Shown: positions 1-9,661, numbered from the stretch's first letter. The stretch: 64,000 bases of DNA from Armatimonadota bacterium (GCA_026003195.1 BPGU01000003.1:408763-472762); one strand, 5' to 3'. A program made the numbers and translations. The notes: generated by a model from the sequence alone, not told the origin.

Positions 1-822
1 GAGCACCCGGTGACGTACCAGCCGACGGTTGACGAAGAAGCTCTGCATAGCACGTGTGGGGCGCGTCAGGTGAGGTGGAGACACATAGCCGGTGATGCGC
101 AGGGTGCCTTCGGTGTAGTCTATACTGCGCAGCTCTCTGGCAACCTCACGCCCGAATACCGCCAACAGAGCATGACGGGGGTCGGTGCTTCCCTGTGAGA
201 CGAAAATCTCTTGCCCGTTGTGCAGCAGGCGAAAGGAGATTTCTGGAAACGCCAGTGCAAAGCGCGTCATCAGCTCGGTGATATGCGAGAGCTCGGTGGC
301 AACGCTTTTCAGAAACTTGAGGCGAGCAGGCGTGTTGTAAAACAGGTCGCGCACGGTGACGGCAGTGCCATTACGGGCAGCGCATTCCTCCGCTTCCACC
401 ACCTGCCCATTTTCCACCAGCAGGCGCATCCCGGTATCGAGGTCGGCGCGTTTGGTAAGCAGTTCAAAGCGGCTGACGGCAGCGATACTGGGCAGTGCCT
501 CCCCTCGAAAGCCCAGCGTGACGATAGACTGCAGGTCCTCCGCATCGCGTATCTTCGAGGTGGCGTGTCGCTGGATGCTGAGCAAGGCGTCAGCGGGGCT
601 CATCCCCTCTCCATCGTCGGTCACGCGAATGAGCCGCTTGCCACCCTGCTCTACTTCCACGCTGATGGTGCGCGCCCCCGCGTCAATACTGTTCTCTACC
701 AGCTCCTTCACCACTGACGCGGGGCGTTCCACCACCTCGCCTGCTGCGATCCGGTTGACCGTATGCTCTTCCAGCAGGTGGATACGTGTGACAAACGTTT
801 GTTCCGTTGGCTGTGTGCTCAC
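1..822 (-). CDS. mutL: DNA mismatch repair protein MutL (3' end outside window)
   Basis: MutL is the GHKL-type ATPase that links MutS mismatch recognition to strand removal. The 274 codons present cover the N-terminal ATPase and transducer domains. Visible motifs are RIAAGEVVERPAS near residues 24-36 (its Glu29 matches the catalytic Glu of E. coli MutL), KELVENSIDAG at 39-49, TDDGEGM at 68-74, the ATP-lid motif GFRGEAL and the family signature FYNTPAR. The start is a GTG at 822 that overlaps the TGA stop of the upstream gene (GTGA), so translation is probably coupled. The C-terminal dimerization domain lies beyond the left edge. No mutS is visible nearby. Confidence 0.95.
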   Translation of the reverse strand, partial: MSTQPTEQTFVTRIHLLEEHTVNRIAAGEVVERPASVVKELVENSIDAGARTISVEVEQGGKRLIRVTDDGEGMSPADALLSIQRHATSKIRDAEDLQSIVTLGFRGEALPSIAAVSRFELLTKRADLDTGMRLLVENGQVVEAEECAARNGTAVTVRDLFYNTPARLKFLKSVATELSHITELMTRFALAFPEISFRLLHNGQEIFVSQGSTDPRHALLAVFGREVARELRSIDYTEGTLRITGYVSPPHLTRPTRAMQSFFVNRRLVRHRVL

Positions 823-1460
823 TTGGGAGCAATCGCCGGCTTGGAAGGTCGGGCAGCCGACGCCTTCAGCATCTGCTGATAGCGCTGGATACGCTCTTGA
901 TACATCTTCACCTGGGGGTCGGTGTCTGGCTTCCCCTGCTTCTTCAGTTTCGCCAGCTGCTCTTTGGCTATCTCAATCTGCTTGGCGATAATCTGTGGAG
1001 GCATCCCCGGCGTCATGCCTGGCGGCATCCCCGGTGGGCTCTGGAACGCCTCAGGGTTCTCTTTGCGCCACCGTTCCATCGCCGCTTTTTGCCATGCTTT
1101 GTATACCGCGTTGCGCTTCGTCACGACGGCGTCCATCTCCTTCAGCAGAGCCAGTTTTTGCTGTTCCAGCCGCTTGCGCTCTGCAGGGTCTTGCGTACTG
1201 AACCGTTTCCTATCCAGCTCCGCCGACTTCTGGATGAGAATATCGCGCTGCTTTTCCAGCTGGTTGAGCTGCGCCATAAGTGCCTTCTCTCTCGGGCTAG
1301 GCTGAGGAGGCTTCTTCGGCACCTGAGCCTTTGGTGGCAAGTTCATCGCCGGCGCAGGGGGCTTGGCAACTGGTTTGGGTGCCTCCTCCTGCGCCCAGAG
1401 AGCGCTGGTGCACGCCAGTACACCCGCTAAGGCAACCATTACACCCAAAGATTTCACCAT
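819..1460 (-). CDS. Secreted coiled-coil hypothetical protein
   Basis: I do not recognise the family (213 aa). It begins with a clear signal peptide (MVKSLGVMVALAGVLACTSA, cleavage near ALWAQ), followed by a Pro/Lys/Ala-rich stretch at about 25-60. A charged Gln/Lys/Glu-rich helical part at about 60-190 is likely coiled coil, with a Met-Pro-Gly repeat (PGMPPGM) near residue 160. It is probably a periplasmic structural or chaperone-like protein. The ATG at 1460 was chosen over an upstream in-frame ATG because an AGGAGGT site lies 8 nt before it and the signal peptide starts there. It is co-oriented with mutL and overlaps its start. Confidence 0.75.
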   Translation of the reverse strand: MVKSLGVMVALAGVLACTSALWAQEEAPKPVAKPPAPAMNLPPKAQVPKKPPQPSPREKALMAQLNQLEKQRDILIQKSAELDRKRFSTQDPAERKRLEQQKLALLKEMDAVVTKRNAVYKAWQKAAMERWRKENPEAFQSPPGMPPGMTPGMPPQIIAKQIEIAKEQLAKLKKQGKPDTDPQVKMYQERIQRYQQMLKASAARPSKPAIAPK

Positions 1461-1614
1461 CGGGTTGACCTCCTGTAATGAACAGTAACCTACCTTCATT
1501 ATATACGAAAACAAGGCAGAGGGATGTTATCGGTGCTCCCGCAAAAGCACCGGATGTATAGGAGATACAGTCTACTCCAGCGCATGGGAGAGCACAGCGT
1601 TGCGAACAGAGAGA

Positions 1615-2607
1615 TCAGCGACGCCGAGCCAGCCACTGCTGCTGCAGGCGGTTCAGCACAGCAGTGATCAGCAGGATGCTGCCAACGACAGTGCCTTCCC
1701 AATTGGATGCCCCCTGCTGAATCACGAAACTGATTCCGCTGAGTATCACGTTCAGTAGCGCGGCACCAATCACCGCGCCGATGACCGTGCCCTGACCACC
1801 GCTGAGGCTACAACCACTGACCACCGCCGCGGCGATGGCTTTGAGCTCATACGAGAGCCCGCTGCCAGGAATGCCCTGTCGCTGGTAGGAGGCGTACAGA
1901 ATGCCTGCCAGCCCCGCCAGCAGACTGCACAGCCCGTAGGCAATCATCTGCGTGCGCAGCACGCTGATACCCGACAGGCGCGTGGCTTCTTCGTTATTGC
2001 CGAGCGCGTAGATGTGCCTGCCGATGACCGTGAAATGCATCAGCACCGAAACCAGCACCAGCACCCCCAGCAGGATGTAAACCGGCACAGGCACATTCCA
2101 TATCTTGCCGTTGCCCAGAAACTGAAACGCCTCCGAATAGGGAGAATCCTGCGGCGAGACGGGGATGGGCACGTTGTTGGTCATGAGCTGCCCGACGCTG
2201 AGGAAGATAAACAGCGAGCCCAACGTGACGATGAAGGGCAGCAAGCGGAAGCGGTGAATCAGCAAGGCGTGCACCATGCCTATTGCTGCCGAGAACACCA
2301 GCACCGCAAGGATACTCGCGCCCAGCGACCAGCCCGCTCGCGCCAGCAGATAGGCACACAGCACGCCCGAGAAGCCAATCAATGTGCCCACCGAGAGGTC
2401 AATCCCTCCGGCAATAATCACCACCGCCTCGCCGATGGCAAACACGCCCAGCAAGGCAATCTGGCGGGAGAGGTTCTGCAGGCTGATGGGTCCCAGAAAA
2501 GCCTCACCCTTTTCGGTGGAGCTGATGAACAGTACCAGCAGTATCAGCACCACCACCACGCCGAACTCGCGGGTGCGTAAAATGCGTCCTGCCCAGTAGC
2601 GCAACAT
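1615..2607 (-). CDS. Ribose-type (RbsC-like) sugar ABC transporter permease
   Basis: This is the membrane component of a carbohydrate uptake ABC transporter of the RbsC/BPD_transp_2 family (330 aa, usual length). It has about 8-10 hydrophobic segments and the family-typical GGIDLSVGTLIGFSG near residues 67-81. It starts 9 bp after the binding-protein gene at 2617-3651, so the two form an operon. No ATP-binding subunit (RbsA type) is found next to them, which is unusual for this family. The substrate cannot be told from the sequence; ribose, xylose, inositol or autoinducer-like sugars are all possible. Confidence 0.9.
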   Translation of the reverse strand: MLRYWAGRILRTREFGVVVVLILLVLFISSTEKGEAFLGPISLQNLSRQIALLGVFAIGEAVVIIAGGIDLSVGTLIGFSGVLCAYLLARAGWSLGASILAVLVFSAAIGMVHALLIHRFRLLPFIVTLGSLFIFLSVGQLMTNNVPIPVSPQDSPYSEAFQFLGNGKIWNVPVPVYILLGVLVLVSVLMHFTVIGRHIYALGNNEEATRLSGISVLRTQMIAYGLCSLLAGLAGILYASYQRQGIPGSGLSYELKAIAAAVVSGCSLSGGQGTVIGAVIGAALLNVILSGISFVIQQGASNWEGTVVGSILLITAVLNRLQQQWLARRR

Positions 2608-2616
2608 TGGCTATTC

Positions 2617-3651
2617 CTACGATGACTTAATGCCCAGCTCTTGCAGCCGCTTCAGGTACTCTTCGATATTCTGAGGGGTGATGATCTCCACGCCAGTGTC
2701 GATAACGTTGCCGGGCGCGACCTTATAGCCCGATTCGGCTTCGAACTCCTTCAGTGCCTTGTCCACATCGCCCAGCGTGATAATCTTGTAGAGCAACTGC
2801 ACGGAGCGGTAGCCGAACTCATAAGGCTTTTGTACCACGGTGGCGTCGATTTCGCCGCGCTTCAGGTGGTTGATGGTCTCCGGTTCGGCATCGAAGCAGA
2901 GGACTTTGACCTTGCCGAGCATCCCCGCCTCTTTCACCGCCGCCGCAATCTGTGGACCGTCGTAGGAGAACAGTCCCAGCAGCATTTTCACATCTTTATG
3001 CGCCTGCAGCACGTTCTCCACGTTGGCACGCGCCTTGGCGGGGTCCTTGTTGTCGTCGAACACATCCACCAGCACAATATTGGTGCCTTTCACCGCCTCT
3101 TTGAAACCGGCAATGCGCTCGCGGGCATTGGGAGCGTTCTGGTTGCCCACGAAGCCGAATACCTTACCGCCTTCGGGGAGCAGCTTCTTTGCCGCTTCGC
3201 CTGCTGCCTTACCCGCCTCGAAGTTGTTCGTGCCGATGTAAGCGATGCGCCTGGAGTTCGCTGCGTCCGAGTCGAAGGTGACGACCTGAATACCACTGTT
3301 CATCAGATCGTCGATAATCGGACCAATGGTGTCCGATTCGATGACCGAAATGCCGATACCGTCCACCTTCTGCGCCTGATATTCCTCGATAATCTGCCTC
3401 TGCAGGGCAGGGGAGTCGGTAGTGGGACGTCGCGAGATCGCTTCGCAGCCGAGCTCCTCCGCCGCCTTTTTCATACCCACCTCCATCGGATCCCAGAAAG
3501 GCGAATTGCCGTTGGTGATGAGCACAATGCGCACCTTCTTCTCGCCCGATGGAGCCTGCGTGGTAGTGGTCGTGCTCTCCTTCTTCGCACAGCCGACCAA
3601 CCACAGGGCTATCACGACTATCCACCACACCGCCCAGCGAGATGTTCTCAT
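2617..3651 (-). CDS. Sugar-binding lipoprotein, RbsB-like (periplasmic-binding protein family)
   Basis: This is the substrate-binding protein for the adjacent RbsC-like permease (344 aa). It has a lipoprotein signal ending in the lipobox LVGC (Cys21), a Thr-rich linker, then a type I periplasmic-binding fold that begins VRIVLITNGNSPFWDPM. Further family-like segments are IGTNNFEAGKAAGEAAKKLL and ISVIESDTIGPIIDDL. It is the first gene of a two-gene operon (binding protein, permease). Ligand identity is not determinable here. Confidence 0.9.
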   Translation of the reverse strand: MRTSRWAVWWIVVIALWLVGCAKKESTTTTTQAPSGEKKVRIVLITNGNSPFWDPMEVGMKKAAEELGCEAISRRPTTDSPALQRQIIEEYQAQKVDGIGISVIESDTIGPIIDDLMNSGIQVVTFDSDAANSRRIAYIGTNNFEAGKAAGEAAKKLLPEGGKVFGFVGNQNAPNARERIAGFKEAVKGTNIVLVDVFDDNKDPAKARANVENVLQAHKDVKMLLGLFSYDGPQIAAAVKEAGMLGKVKVLCFDAEPETINHLKRGEIDATVVQKPYEFGYRSVQLLYKIITLGDVDKALKEFEAESGYKVAPGNVIDTGVEIITPQNIEEYLKRLQELGIKSS

Positions 3652-3764
3652 AGTCCCTCTACCTCCATGTACGTGCTACTTTTTGTTTATTCGCAGTAGC
3701 ACCGGGGTAATCCTGCGTGTCCAGCTCGGCTGCAGGTTGGATGGGATGGGGTCGGTACGCTCCC

Positions 3765-5717
3765 TTACCGTTCGAAGAGCGTTGCCTTGCGTATCTGTTG
3801 CAGACGCCTGGTCAGGGGGGCAAAGCGGTGCACTAGTGCCAGCACCATGATGCGGTCTCGGCTCAGTGGTGGAGAAACGGGCAACTGCTGGGCTACCTGT
3901 TCCAGCAGGGCGGCTTCCTGTTGGGTGAATTGATGACTGCGCAAACGCAGTGCCAGCACGTACAGTGGCTCGTCCGTATACTGCTTCACCACCTTGCGTA
4001 CGAGGTAAGCCGCGCGTATCTGCTCATACTGCCACAGGTATCTGCGCAGGGCAAGAGCCTGGGCTGGGGTAATGTCTGCAGACTCGAAGGGGTCGTCGGG
4101 ACTAATTTCAGTGCGCTCATAAATCGCTTCCGACACCTTTTCATAGTGCTGTTGCCCGCGTCGGCGATAGTGATCTGCCTTTTCCCAGTCGCCCTGTCCA
4201 GCCCAGTAGCCAGCGAGCAGTTCACATGCCGGCACAATGTAGGACTCGTCCAGCTGCATTGCGCGTTCGAGGAGAGGGATAGCTTGCTCGGGCTGTTCGT
4301 CGATGAGCAGACCACCCAGTACATAGTGCGCCGCGGCGTGTTGGGGGTGGCTCTGCAACACCGATTGGGCGTCAGCTATTGCCTGCTCTCGAGAGCGAAA
4401 ATTGGCAGCTAACGTCAGCCTCTCTTCGATTTGCTCTTCGCTCAGAGACGTTTTGCCTTCGAGCACAGCGAGGCGCCCTTTGGCTTCCCTGATCTGCTGT
4501 TGGGTCTGACGCCATTGCGGCAGGATGTTGTCGTGCCAGAAGATGAAGAGCGACTGCGAGATGGAGCTGCGACTGTCCCCCAGCAGAAATTCGGAGGCAG
4601 TCTCAGCGGAGGAAGGAGGTAACTCTACCTTCGCAGGGGTCAAAAGGTCGGTTTGTGCGGGCAGGTAGCCCATGGTACGCAGGCGGTTGCGCAGCGACGG
4701 GTGTGGATCGTTCGGGTCGTTTGTTGTCAGCAGCTGCAAGCCAAGCCACCGCTGGAAACGAGGCGAGGGATAGTGTTGCTCCCACGACTGGCGTAGACTG
4801 TCGAAGGGGTTGATTATTGTATACAGTTCTTCTTCCAGAATGCGGTTCCAGAACACTTGCGCAAGCCACCTGTTGCCCAGTGCGAGCAGAATGAGCGCAT
4901 CGCCATAGGCTTTAGGTGTGCCGATTGCCGCAGCCACTCTGTCCGCATACTGTTCATACTGTCGTTCAGCCACCTGGCTGAGAAGGTGGAAACGGGGCAG
5001 GAATCTGGAGTAAAAGGATAGGACGGCAGGCGCCACAAATGCTCCCTGCTCATCGCTTTCGGCGAGGTCGAGCATGCGTTTCCAGAACCAGTAAAGACGC
5101 AGGGCTCTGGCAAGTGTGCCGTGCTGATCGTTAGAGCGTACCAGGTGCGCTAATTCATGGGCTACCACAGCCCGCATCTGGTCGGGGCTGAGTATGTCCA
5201 TCAGAGGCAGTCCCAGTATCAGGGTATAACGGATGCGCCGAAGAGCGGTGCGTGCGGTCCAGGGCGCCACTGCTGCCGTCATCTCCGGCACGATAACCAC
5301 CTCTTCAATCGGATAAGTATCCATACGCTGACACATCTGGTCGAGGATGCGAAACAAGCGTGGCGCATCGGCACGGGTGAGCAGCACGCCATCAGGCGGA
5401 GGAATTTGTGTAGCGAAGAGCGACTTCACAATCTGATGCGTACCGTGCCACAAGGCGAGCACAATTCCCACCGGTATCGCACCCACGTATACTCCAAAGC
5501 GTAACCATAATGGATATTTCACGAAGAGGTACCATGACAAGTAAGCGACACCTGCTGAGATGAGAAGAGCCAGTACGAGCAGTCCAATTGCCAGCATTAA
5601 CGGGAAAAACGTGCCCAGAGCCGTCCACATCCTCAAGTGCAAACGGAAGGTACCGGGGGAACGTGATGCTACCCGTTCCCAATGCAGGTATTGTTCTTCC
5701 CAAGAGGCTCTTGCCAT
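3765..5717 (-). CDS. M48-family zinc metallopeptidase with TPR tail
   Basis: This is a membrane-anchored M48-type peptidase (650 aa), expected to cleave membrane or envelope proteins. Two hydrophobic segments (about 31-66 and 72-90) precede the catalytic domain, whose zinc motif HELAH is at 187-191 in a VVAHELAHLV context. The third ligand is probably the Glu of RQYEQYAD. The C-terminal third (about 470-620) has TPR-like helices (for example HPQHAAAHYVLGGLL). The ATG at 5717 was chosen because the preceding 59 in-frame residues do not look like protein, and GGAG lies about 8 nt before it. It is divergent from the PhyH gene. Confidence 0.85.
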   Translation of the reverse strand: MARASWEEQYLHWERVASRSPGTFRLHLRMWTALGTFFPLMLAIGLLVLALLISAGVAYLSWYLFVKYPLWLRFGVYVGAIPVGIVLALWHGTHQIVKSLFATQIPPPDGVLLTRADAPRLFRILDQMCQRMDTYPIEEVVIVPEMTAAVAPWTARTALRRIRYTLILGLPLMDILSPDQMRAVVAHELAHLVRSNDQHGTLARALRLYWFWKRMLDLAESDEQGAFVAPAVLSFYSRFLPRFHLLSQVAERQYEQYADRVAAAIGTPKAYGDALILLALGNRWLAQVFWNRILEEELYTIINPFDSLRQSWEQHYPSPRFQRWLGLQLLTTNDPNDPHPSLRNRLRTMGYLPAQTDLLTPAKVELPPSSAETASEFLLGDSRSSISQSLFIFWHDNILPQWRQTQQQIREAKGRLAVLEGKTSLSEEQIEERLTLAANFRSREQAIADAQSVLQSHPQHAAAHYVLGGLLIDEQPEQAIPLLERAMQLDESYIVPACELLAGYWAGQGDWEKADHYRRRGQQHYEKVSEAIYERTEISPDDPFESADITPAQALALRRYLWQYEQIRAAYLVRKVVKQYTDEPLYVLALRLRSHQFTQQEAALLEQVAQQLPVSPPLSRDRIMVLALVHRFAPLTRRLQQIRKATLFER

Positions 5718-5814
5718 TGGCTCGCTCCGAAGCGGGATACGGTCATGTTTTCCCGCTACGAGCGCACTATTCCTGCATTGCAAGAGCCTCGCGTTCCGGC
5801 AAGAGGTGGCATCC

Positions 5815-5844
5815 TTGACGAGAGGATTTATGCCAGTATACAAT
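5815..5844 (+). promoter_or_regulatory. Sigma70-type promoter for the PhyH gene
   Basis: TTGACG at 5815-5820 is followed after 16 bp by TATACA (5837-5842), or after 18 bp by TACAAT (5839-5844). This would start transcription about 30 nt before the ATG at 5885, whose RBS is GGAGGAG. Confidence 0.5.
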
Positions 5845-5884
5845 AGCGATGATAAATAAGTCACCAATCGGAGGAGAATCAACC

Positions 5885-6703
5885 ATGTCTGCAACCTATA
5901 TCACCGATGAGCAGTGGTGCGAATACTTCCGGAACGGATACCTGCGTCTGGGCAAGGTGCTGAGTGATGCGGAACTGGAGCAGATGCGCCAGCGCATTGA
6001 CGAGATCATGCTGGGCAGAGCAAACATCGACTACGATCGCCTGTTGATGCAGCTGGACGGCGAAACAGGACGTTACGAGGACCTGCCGGAGCAGACACTT
6101 GGCTTTAAGGGTCCCACGCTCCACTACCGCAAGATCCAGAATCTGGAGTACGACCCCGTGTTCCTGCGCTATATGCAGAAGCCTATCTTCCGTGAGATTT
6201 GCGCTACCGTGTACGGCGCACATGTTCCCATTGCCTGCTATCGGGCGATGTTTATGAACAAACCCGCCCAGAAGGGCACGGTGCTGCCCTGGCACCAGGA
6301 CGCGGGGCTACAGTGGGGGCTGGACCGTGACCCGGTGGTGACTATCTGGACAGCTTTAGACCCCGCCACGAAAGAGAACGGCTGCGTGCGCGTGGTACCG
6401 GGTACGCATCGGCTGGGCTTGCTCAGCGAGTGGGGTCATACGATTACTCCGGAGCAGGAAGCCCTGTACTGCCCAGAGGACAAGGTGGTGTATCTCGAGG
6501 CGGATGCAGGTGAAGCCATCCTGCTGCATAACTGGTTGTTACATGGCTCAGGCGTGAATACCATTGACATCCCGCGTCGTGCTTTCAGCGTGTGCTATAT
6601 GGATGGGCGCACCCGCCGCCTGAGCGATGGCGGAACCTTTCCCATTATTTTCGGCAAAGGCGCCCTGAACCCCGACGAGCTGGAGGTGGGCACGCCGGCA
6701 TAG
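5885..6703 (+). CDS. Phytanoyl-CoA dioxygenase (PhyH) family protein
   Basis: This is a non-heme Fe(II)/2-oxoglutarate-dependent oxygenase of the PhyH family (272 aa). The iron facial triad is visible as H137-x-D139 (PWHQDAG) and H220 (LLHGSGVN), with an Arg (R231 or R232) downstream that would bind 2-oxoglutarate. Bacterial members act on diverse small molecules, so the substrate is unknown. The ATG at 5885 has GGAGGAG 8 nt upstream; the earlier in-frame ATG at 5849 has no RBS. It stands alone between divergent and unrelated genes. Confidence 0.88.
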   Translation: MSATYITDEQWCEYFRNGYLRLGKVLSDAELEQMRQRIDEIMLGRANIDYDRLLMQLDGETGRYEDLPEQTLGFKGPTLHYRKIQNLEYDPVFLRYMQKPIFREICATVYGAHVPIACYRAMFMNKPAQKGTVLPWHQDAGLQWGLDRDPVVTIWTALDPATKENGCVRVVPGTHRLGLLSEWGHTITPEQEALYCPEDKVVYLEADAGEAILLHNWLLHGSGVNTIDIPRRAFSVCYMDGRTRRLSDGGTFPIIFGKGALNPDELEVGTPA

Positions 6704-6722
6704 GAGTGTATCATATATACAA

Positions 6723-6748
6723 GCGGGGAGGCAGTGAATCCTCCCCGC
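6723..6748 (+). terminator. Hairpin between the PhyH and DUF2892-like genes
   Basis: A 9-bp perfect stem (GCGGGGAGG / CCTCCCCGC, 8-nt loop) lies 20 nt after the PhyH stop and ends 2 nt before the AAGGAGGTG Shine-Dalgarno of the next gene. No T-tract follows, so it may be an attenuator, an mRNA stabiliser or a weak terminator. Confidence 0.4.
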
Positions 6749-6764
6749 AAGGAGGTGTACTCTG

Positions 6765-7001
6765 ATGCAGAAGAACATGGGAGTTGCCGACCGCGTGATA
6801 CGCGCAATCATCGCAGTGGTTTTCGTCCTGCTCATCCTGCTGGGCACTGTGAAAGGCGCTGCAGCATGGGTACTGGGCGTTCTGGCGATTATCCTGCTGG
6901 GCACCAGCGCGGTGGGGTACTGCGGACTGTACAAAGTACTGGGCATCTGTACCCTGAAAGAGCACGGAGCCTCGTCTGGCGACAAGCCTGCGACCACATA
7001 G
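6765..7001 (+). CDS. YgaP-like transmembrane (DUF2892) protein
   Basis: This is a small inner-membrane protein (78 aa) of the DUF2892/YgaP transmembrane type: an N-terminal amphipathic stretch (NMGVADRVIRAI) and two transmembrane helices at about 12-30 and 33-52. The loop GYCGLYKVLGICTL after the helices is typical, with two Cys. In other bacteria this domain is often fused to rhodanese; here it stands alone. AAGGAGGTG lies 8 nt before the ATG. Family assignment is by pattern; the function is unknown. Confidence 0.8.
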   Translation: MQKNMGVADRVIRAIIAVVFVLLILLGTVKGAAAWVLGVLAIILLGTSAVGYCGLYKVLGICTLKEHGASSGDKPATT

Positions 7002-7074
7002 TACGACGAGGCTGACACCTGAGACGGTGTCCATAGCCCCACCCCCCACTCTGTCGCAAGGGCGCCAGCGTGTT

Positions 7075-7103
7075 CTTTCCCTTGCAGGGAAGGAGACCTT
7101 TTT
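7075..7103 (+). terminator. Possible terminator after the DUF2892-like gene
   Basis: A 7-bp stem (CTTTCCC / GGGAAGG with one G-T pair) is followed by AGACCTTTTTC. It lies between convergent genes. Confidence 0.4.
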
Positions 7104-7116
7104 CTTGCCGCACCTG

Positions 7117-7938
7117 CTAAAATGCACGCCACGCCATGCGCACTGCACTCACCACCAGCAACACCATCAACACATTGCGCAGCACGCGCGAGCGCAATCT
7201 TCGAGACAACACCGCCCCTAAATGTGCCCCAGCCATCACCCCCAGCACGGAAGGGGCTGCCAGCGTGGGGTCTACGTAACCGTGCAGCAGGTAGATGGCT
7301 GCGCTGACGCTTCCTGTAATGCCGATCATGAACGAACTGGTTGCTGCCGCCGCCTTGAGCGGTACGTTCATCAGCAGGTTCATTACGGGAACTTTAATCA
7401 GCCCTCCGCCTACCCCTAGCAGGGCAGAGAGTATTCCTGCCAGCAGGCTGAAGACCCATCCCGTCGCCATGCGAACGGGCGTATAGCAGACCCTTTTGCC
7501 CGTTGCATGGTCCACGTAACACGCGCTGGCGCCGTTGGCATCGTCCACGAAGCTCTCGCGTGTAGCCGGTTCGGCAGGTCGCCTGCTCAGTGTCCAGGCA
7601 ACGTATGCTTGCAGCAAAGCGAACAGCAAGGCAAGCCAGCGCGGGTTCAGCAACCGGAAGAGCATACTGCCTGTCAGCGCGCCCAGCACCGTCGCACTCT
7701 CCAGCCACATTGCCAGCGGGATATTGGTGTAGCGGTAGCGCAGGTGCGAGGTGCTGGCGGTCACCGATGTAGCGATAACGCCCAGCAAGCTGGTAGCGAC
7801 CGCCGCCTTTTCCGGCACATGCAACAGCAACACCAGCGCAGGCACCAGAATAATGCCTCCGCCCAGCCCCAGCAACGCGCCCAGCGTCCCCGCCACCACC
7901 GAAGCCGCAAAAACGGTCAGCAGGCTCAGTGGTTCCAT
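7117..7938 (-). CDS. TauE/SafE-family sulfite/organic anion exporter-like permease
   Basis: This is a polytopic membrane protein (273 aa, about 8 segments) with the two-fold pseudo-repeat of the TauE/SafE family. The first half carries GALLGLGGGIILVPAL near residues 20-35 and the second half LLGVGGGLIKVPVM near 168-181. The central loop contains charged residues and two Cys. Members export sulfite, sulfoacetate or related anions, but the substrate is not predictable. Its ATG lies 1 nt beyond the purH stop, so it is the distal gene of a purH operon, with no evident metabolic link. Confidence 0.88.
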   Translation of the reverse strand: MEPLSLLTVFAASVVAGTLGALLGLGGGIILVPALVLLLHVPEKAAVATSLLGVIATSVTASTSHLRYRYTNIPLAMWLESATVLGALTGSMLFRLLNPRWLALLFALLQAYVAWTLSRRPAEPATRESFVDDANGASACYVDHATGKRVCYTPVRMATGWVFSLLAGILSALLGVGGGLIKVPVMNLLMNVPLKAAAATSSFMIGITGSVSAAIYLLHGYVDPTLAAPSVLGVMAGAHLGAVLSRRLRSRVLRNVLMVLLVVSAVRMAWRAF

Positions 7939-7939
7939 C

Positions 7940-9571
7940 TCAGTGTCGGAAGTGGCGCATGCCGGTGAAGACCATCGCCAATCCCAGCCTGTCTGCTGCG
8001 GCGATAACCTCCTGGTCCTTCACCGAGCCGCCCGGCTGGATGATGGCGGTCACTCCGGCAATGGCTGCCGCCTCGATGTTGTCGGGGAAGGGGAAGAAGG
8101 CATCGGAAGCCAGCACCGCGCCTTTCGCCCGCTCACCGGCAGCCTCCGCTGCCAGCCGTACCGACTGCACGCGGTTCATCTGCCCTGCTCCTACACCCAC
8201 AACCACCCAGTCCTTTGCCAGCACGATGGCGTTAGATTTCACGTGTTTGACCACCTTCCATGCGAAAAGCAGTTGCTCCAGTTCCTCATCGGTAGGGTGG
8301 CGGCGGGTCACCACCGTCAGCGCCTCACGCTTCAGGTCGCTCAGGTTGTATGTTCCAGGTTGTTCCTGTCCCGGAGCTGTCCGTGCCTGGAGCAGTTGCA
8401 CATCGCGCGTCTGCACCAGCACGCCTCCCGTCAGCCCGCGCAGAATCAACCCTTGCTCGGGTGGCGTGAGCTCTCCCACCTCCAGCAGGCGCAGGTTCGC
8501 TCCCCATTTCTTCTTCTCGGTGAGGATGGGCAGGGCGTCCTCTGCGAACGCGGGTGCAATCAAGCACTCGAAGAAGGTATTGGGCGCGGTAATCTTCTCG
8601 GCGGTGGCGGCGTCTACGGGTCGATTCAGCGCCATAATGCCTCCGAAGGCGGAAACAGGGTCTGCCATACGGGCACGTTCCACCGCTTCGGGCAGGGTAT
8701 CCGCGACCGCCACACCGCAGGGGTTCGTGTGCTTGATGATGACACAGGCGGGGCGGTCACCAGCGAACTCCTTCACCAGTTCCAGCGCGGCGTCGCAGTC
8801 CAGCAGGTTATTGTAGGACAGCTCTTTGCCGTGCAGTTGCCGTGCGGTGGCGATGCTGGGTTCGGTGGAGCCGGGTATGCGATAGAAAGCCGCCTGCTGG
8901 TGAGGGTTCTCACCATAGCGTAGCTCCTGCGCCTTGCGCAGGGCGACGGTGAACTCCTGCGGGAAGAGGGTTTCGGGAGTGAACTGTTGTCGCAGGTACG
9001 CCGCGATTTGCGCGTCATAGAAGGCGGTATGCGCAAATGCCTTCGCTGCCAGCCGACGGCGCGTTTGCAGGCTAATCGTGCCACCACTTGCCCGCATTTC
9101 CTCAATAATGGCTTCATAATCGGCGGGGTCTACCACGATGGCCACGCTCTCGTGGTTTTTGGCGGCGGCACGCACCATCGTCGGACCGCCGATGTCGATG
9201 TTCTCTATCGCCTCGTCCAGCGTCACATCGGCGCGGGCGACCGTGCTTTCGAAGGGATACAGGTTCACGCACACGAGGTCAATCGGCTCGATGCCCGCTG
9301 CCTGCAACGCCTGCAGATGTTCGGGTTTGCGGCGGTCAGCGAGGATGCCTGCGTGGATGGCGGGGTGCAGGGTCTTTACTCGCCCTTCCATCATTTCGGG
9401 AAAGCCGGTGACCTGTTCCACCGGGGTGACGGGGATACCCGCTTCCTGCAGAGTGCGTGCGGTTCCGCCAGTAGAGATAATGTGCACACCCATTTCGCTC
9501 AGCGCCTGGGCGAACGATACGATGCCGGTTTTATCGGAGACGCTGAGCAGTGCCCGTCGTATCTGGCTCAT
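7940..9571 (-). CDS. purH: Bifunctional AICAR transformylase / IMP cyclohydrolase PurH
   Basis: PurH catalyses the last two steps of IMP synthesis, formylation of AICAR and ring closure (543 aa; E. coli 529). The N-terminal MGS-like cyclohydrolase domain is at about 1-145 ([35 protein letters not shown]). The C-terminal transformylase domain includes [14 protein letters not shown] and [10 protein letters not shown]. The ATG at 9571 is preceded by GGGAGGACC; the earlier in-frame extension runs through a dispersed repeat and is discarded. A good promoter lies at 9605-9634. The TauE-family gene follows after 1 nt. Confidence 0.97.
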   Translation of the reverse strand: MSQIRRALLSVSDKTGIVSFAQALSEMGVHIISTGGTARTLQEAGIPVTPVEQVTGFPEMMEGRVKTLHPAIHAGILADRRKPEHLQALQAAGIEPIDLVCVNLYPFESTVARADVTLDEAIENIDIGGPTMVRAAAKNHESVAIVVDPADYEAIIEEMRASGGTISLQTRRRLAAKAFAHTAFYDAQIAAYLRQQFTPETLFPQEFTVALRKAQELRYGENPHQQAAFYRIPGSTEPSIATARQLHGKELSYNNLLDCDAALELVKEFAGDRPACVIIKHTNPCGVAVADTLPEAVERARMADPVSAFGGIMALNRPVDAATAEKITAPNTFFECLIAPAFAEDALPILTEKKKWGANLRLLEVGELTPPEQGLILRGLTGGVLVQTRDVQLLQARTAPGQEQPGTYNLSDLKREALTVVTRRHPTDEELEQLLFAWKVVKHVKSNAIVLAKDWVVVGVGAGQMNRVQSVRLAAEAAGERAKGAVLASDAFFPFPDNIEAAAIAGVTAIIQPGGSVKDQEVIAAADRLGLAMVFTGMRHFRH

Positions 9572-9604
9572 GGCGAAGGTCCTCCCGCGAAAGTGTTGCT
9601 CCTC

Positions 9605-9634
9605 ATTGTAGCCCCAATGTAGGGCATGAGTCAA
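9605..9634 (-). promoter_or_regulatory. Promoter of purH
   Basis: On the minus strand, TTGACT (9634-9629) is followed after 18 bp by TACAAT (9610-9605). This gives a leader of roughly 25-30 nt before the purH ATG at 9571, too short for a purine riboswitch. Confidence 0.6.
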
Positions 9635-9661
9635 TATGAGCTGAAGTGGGGGATAGAGTAT

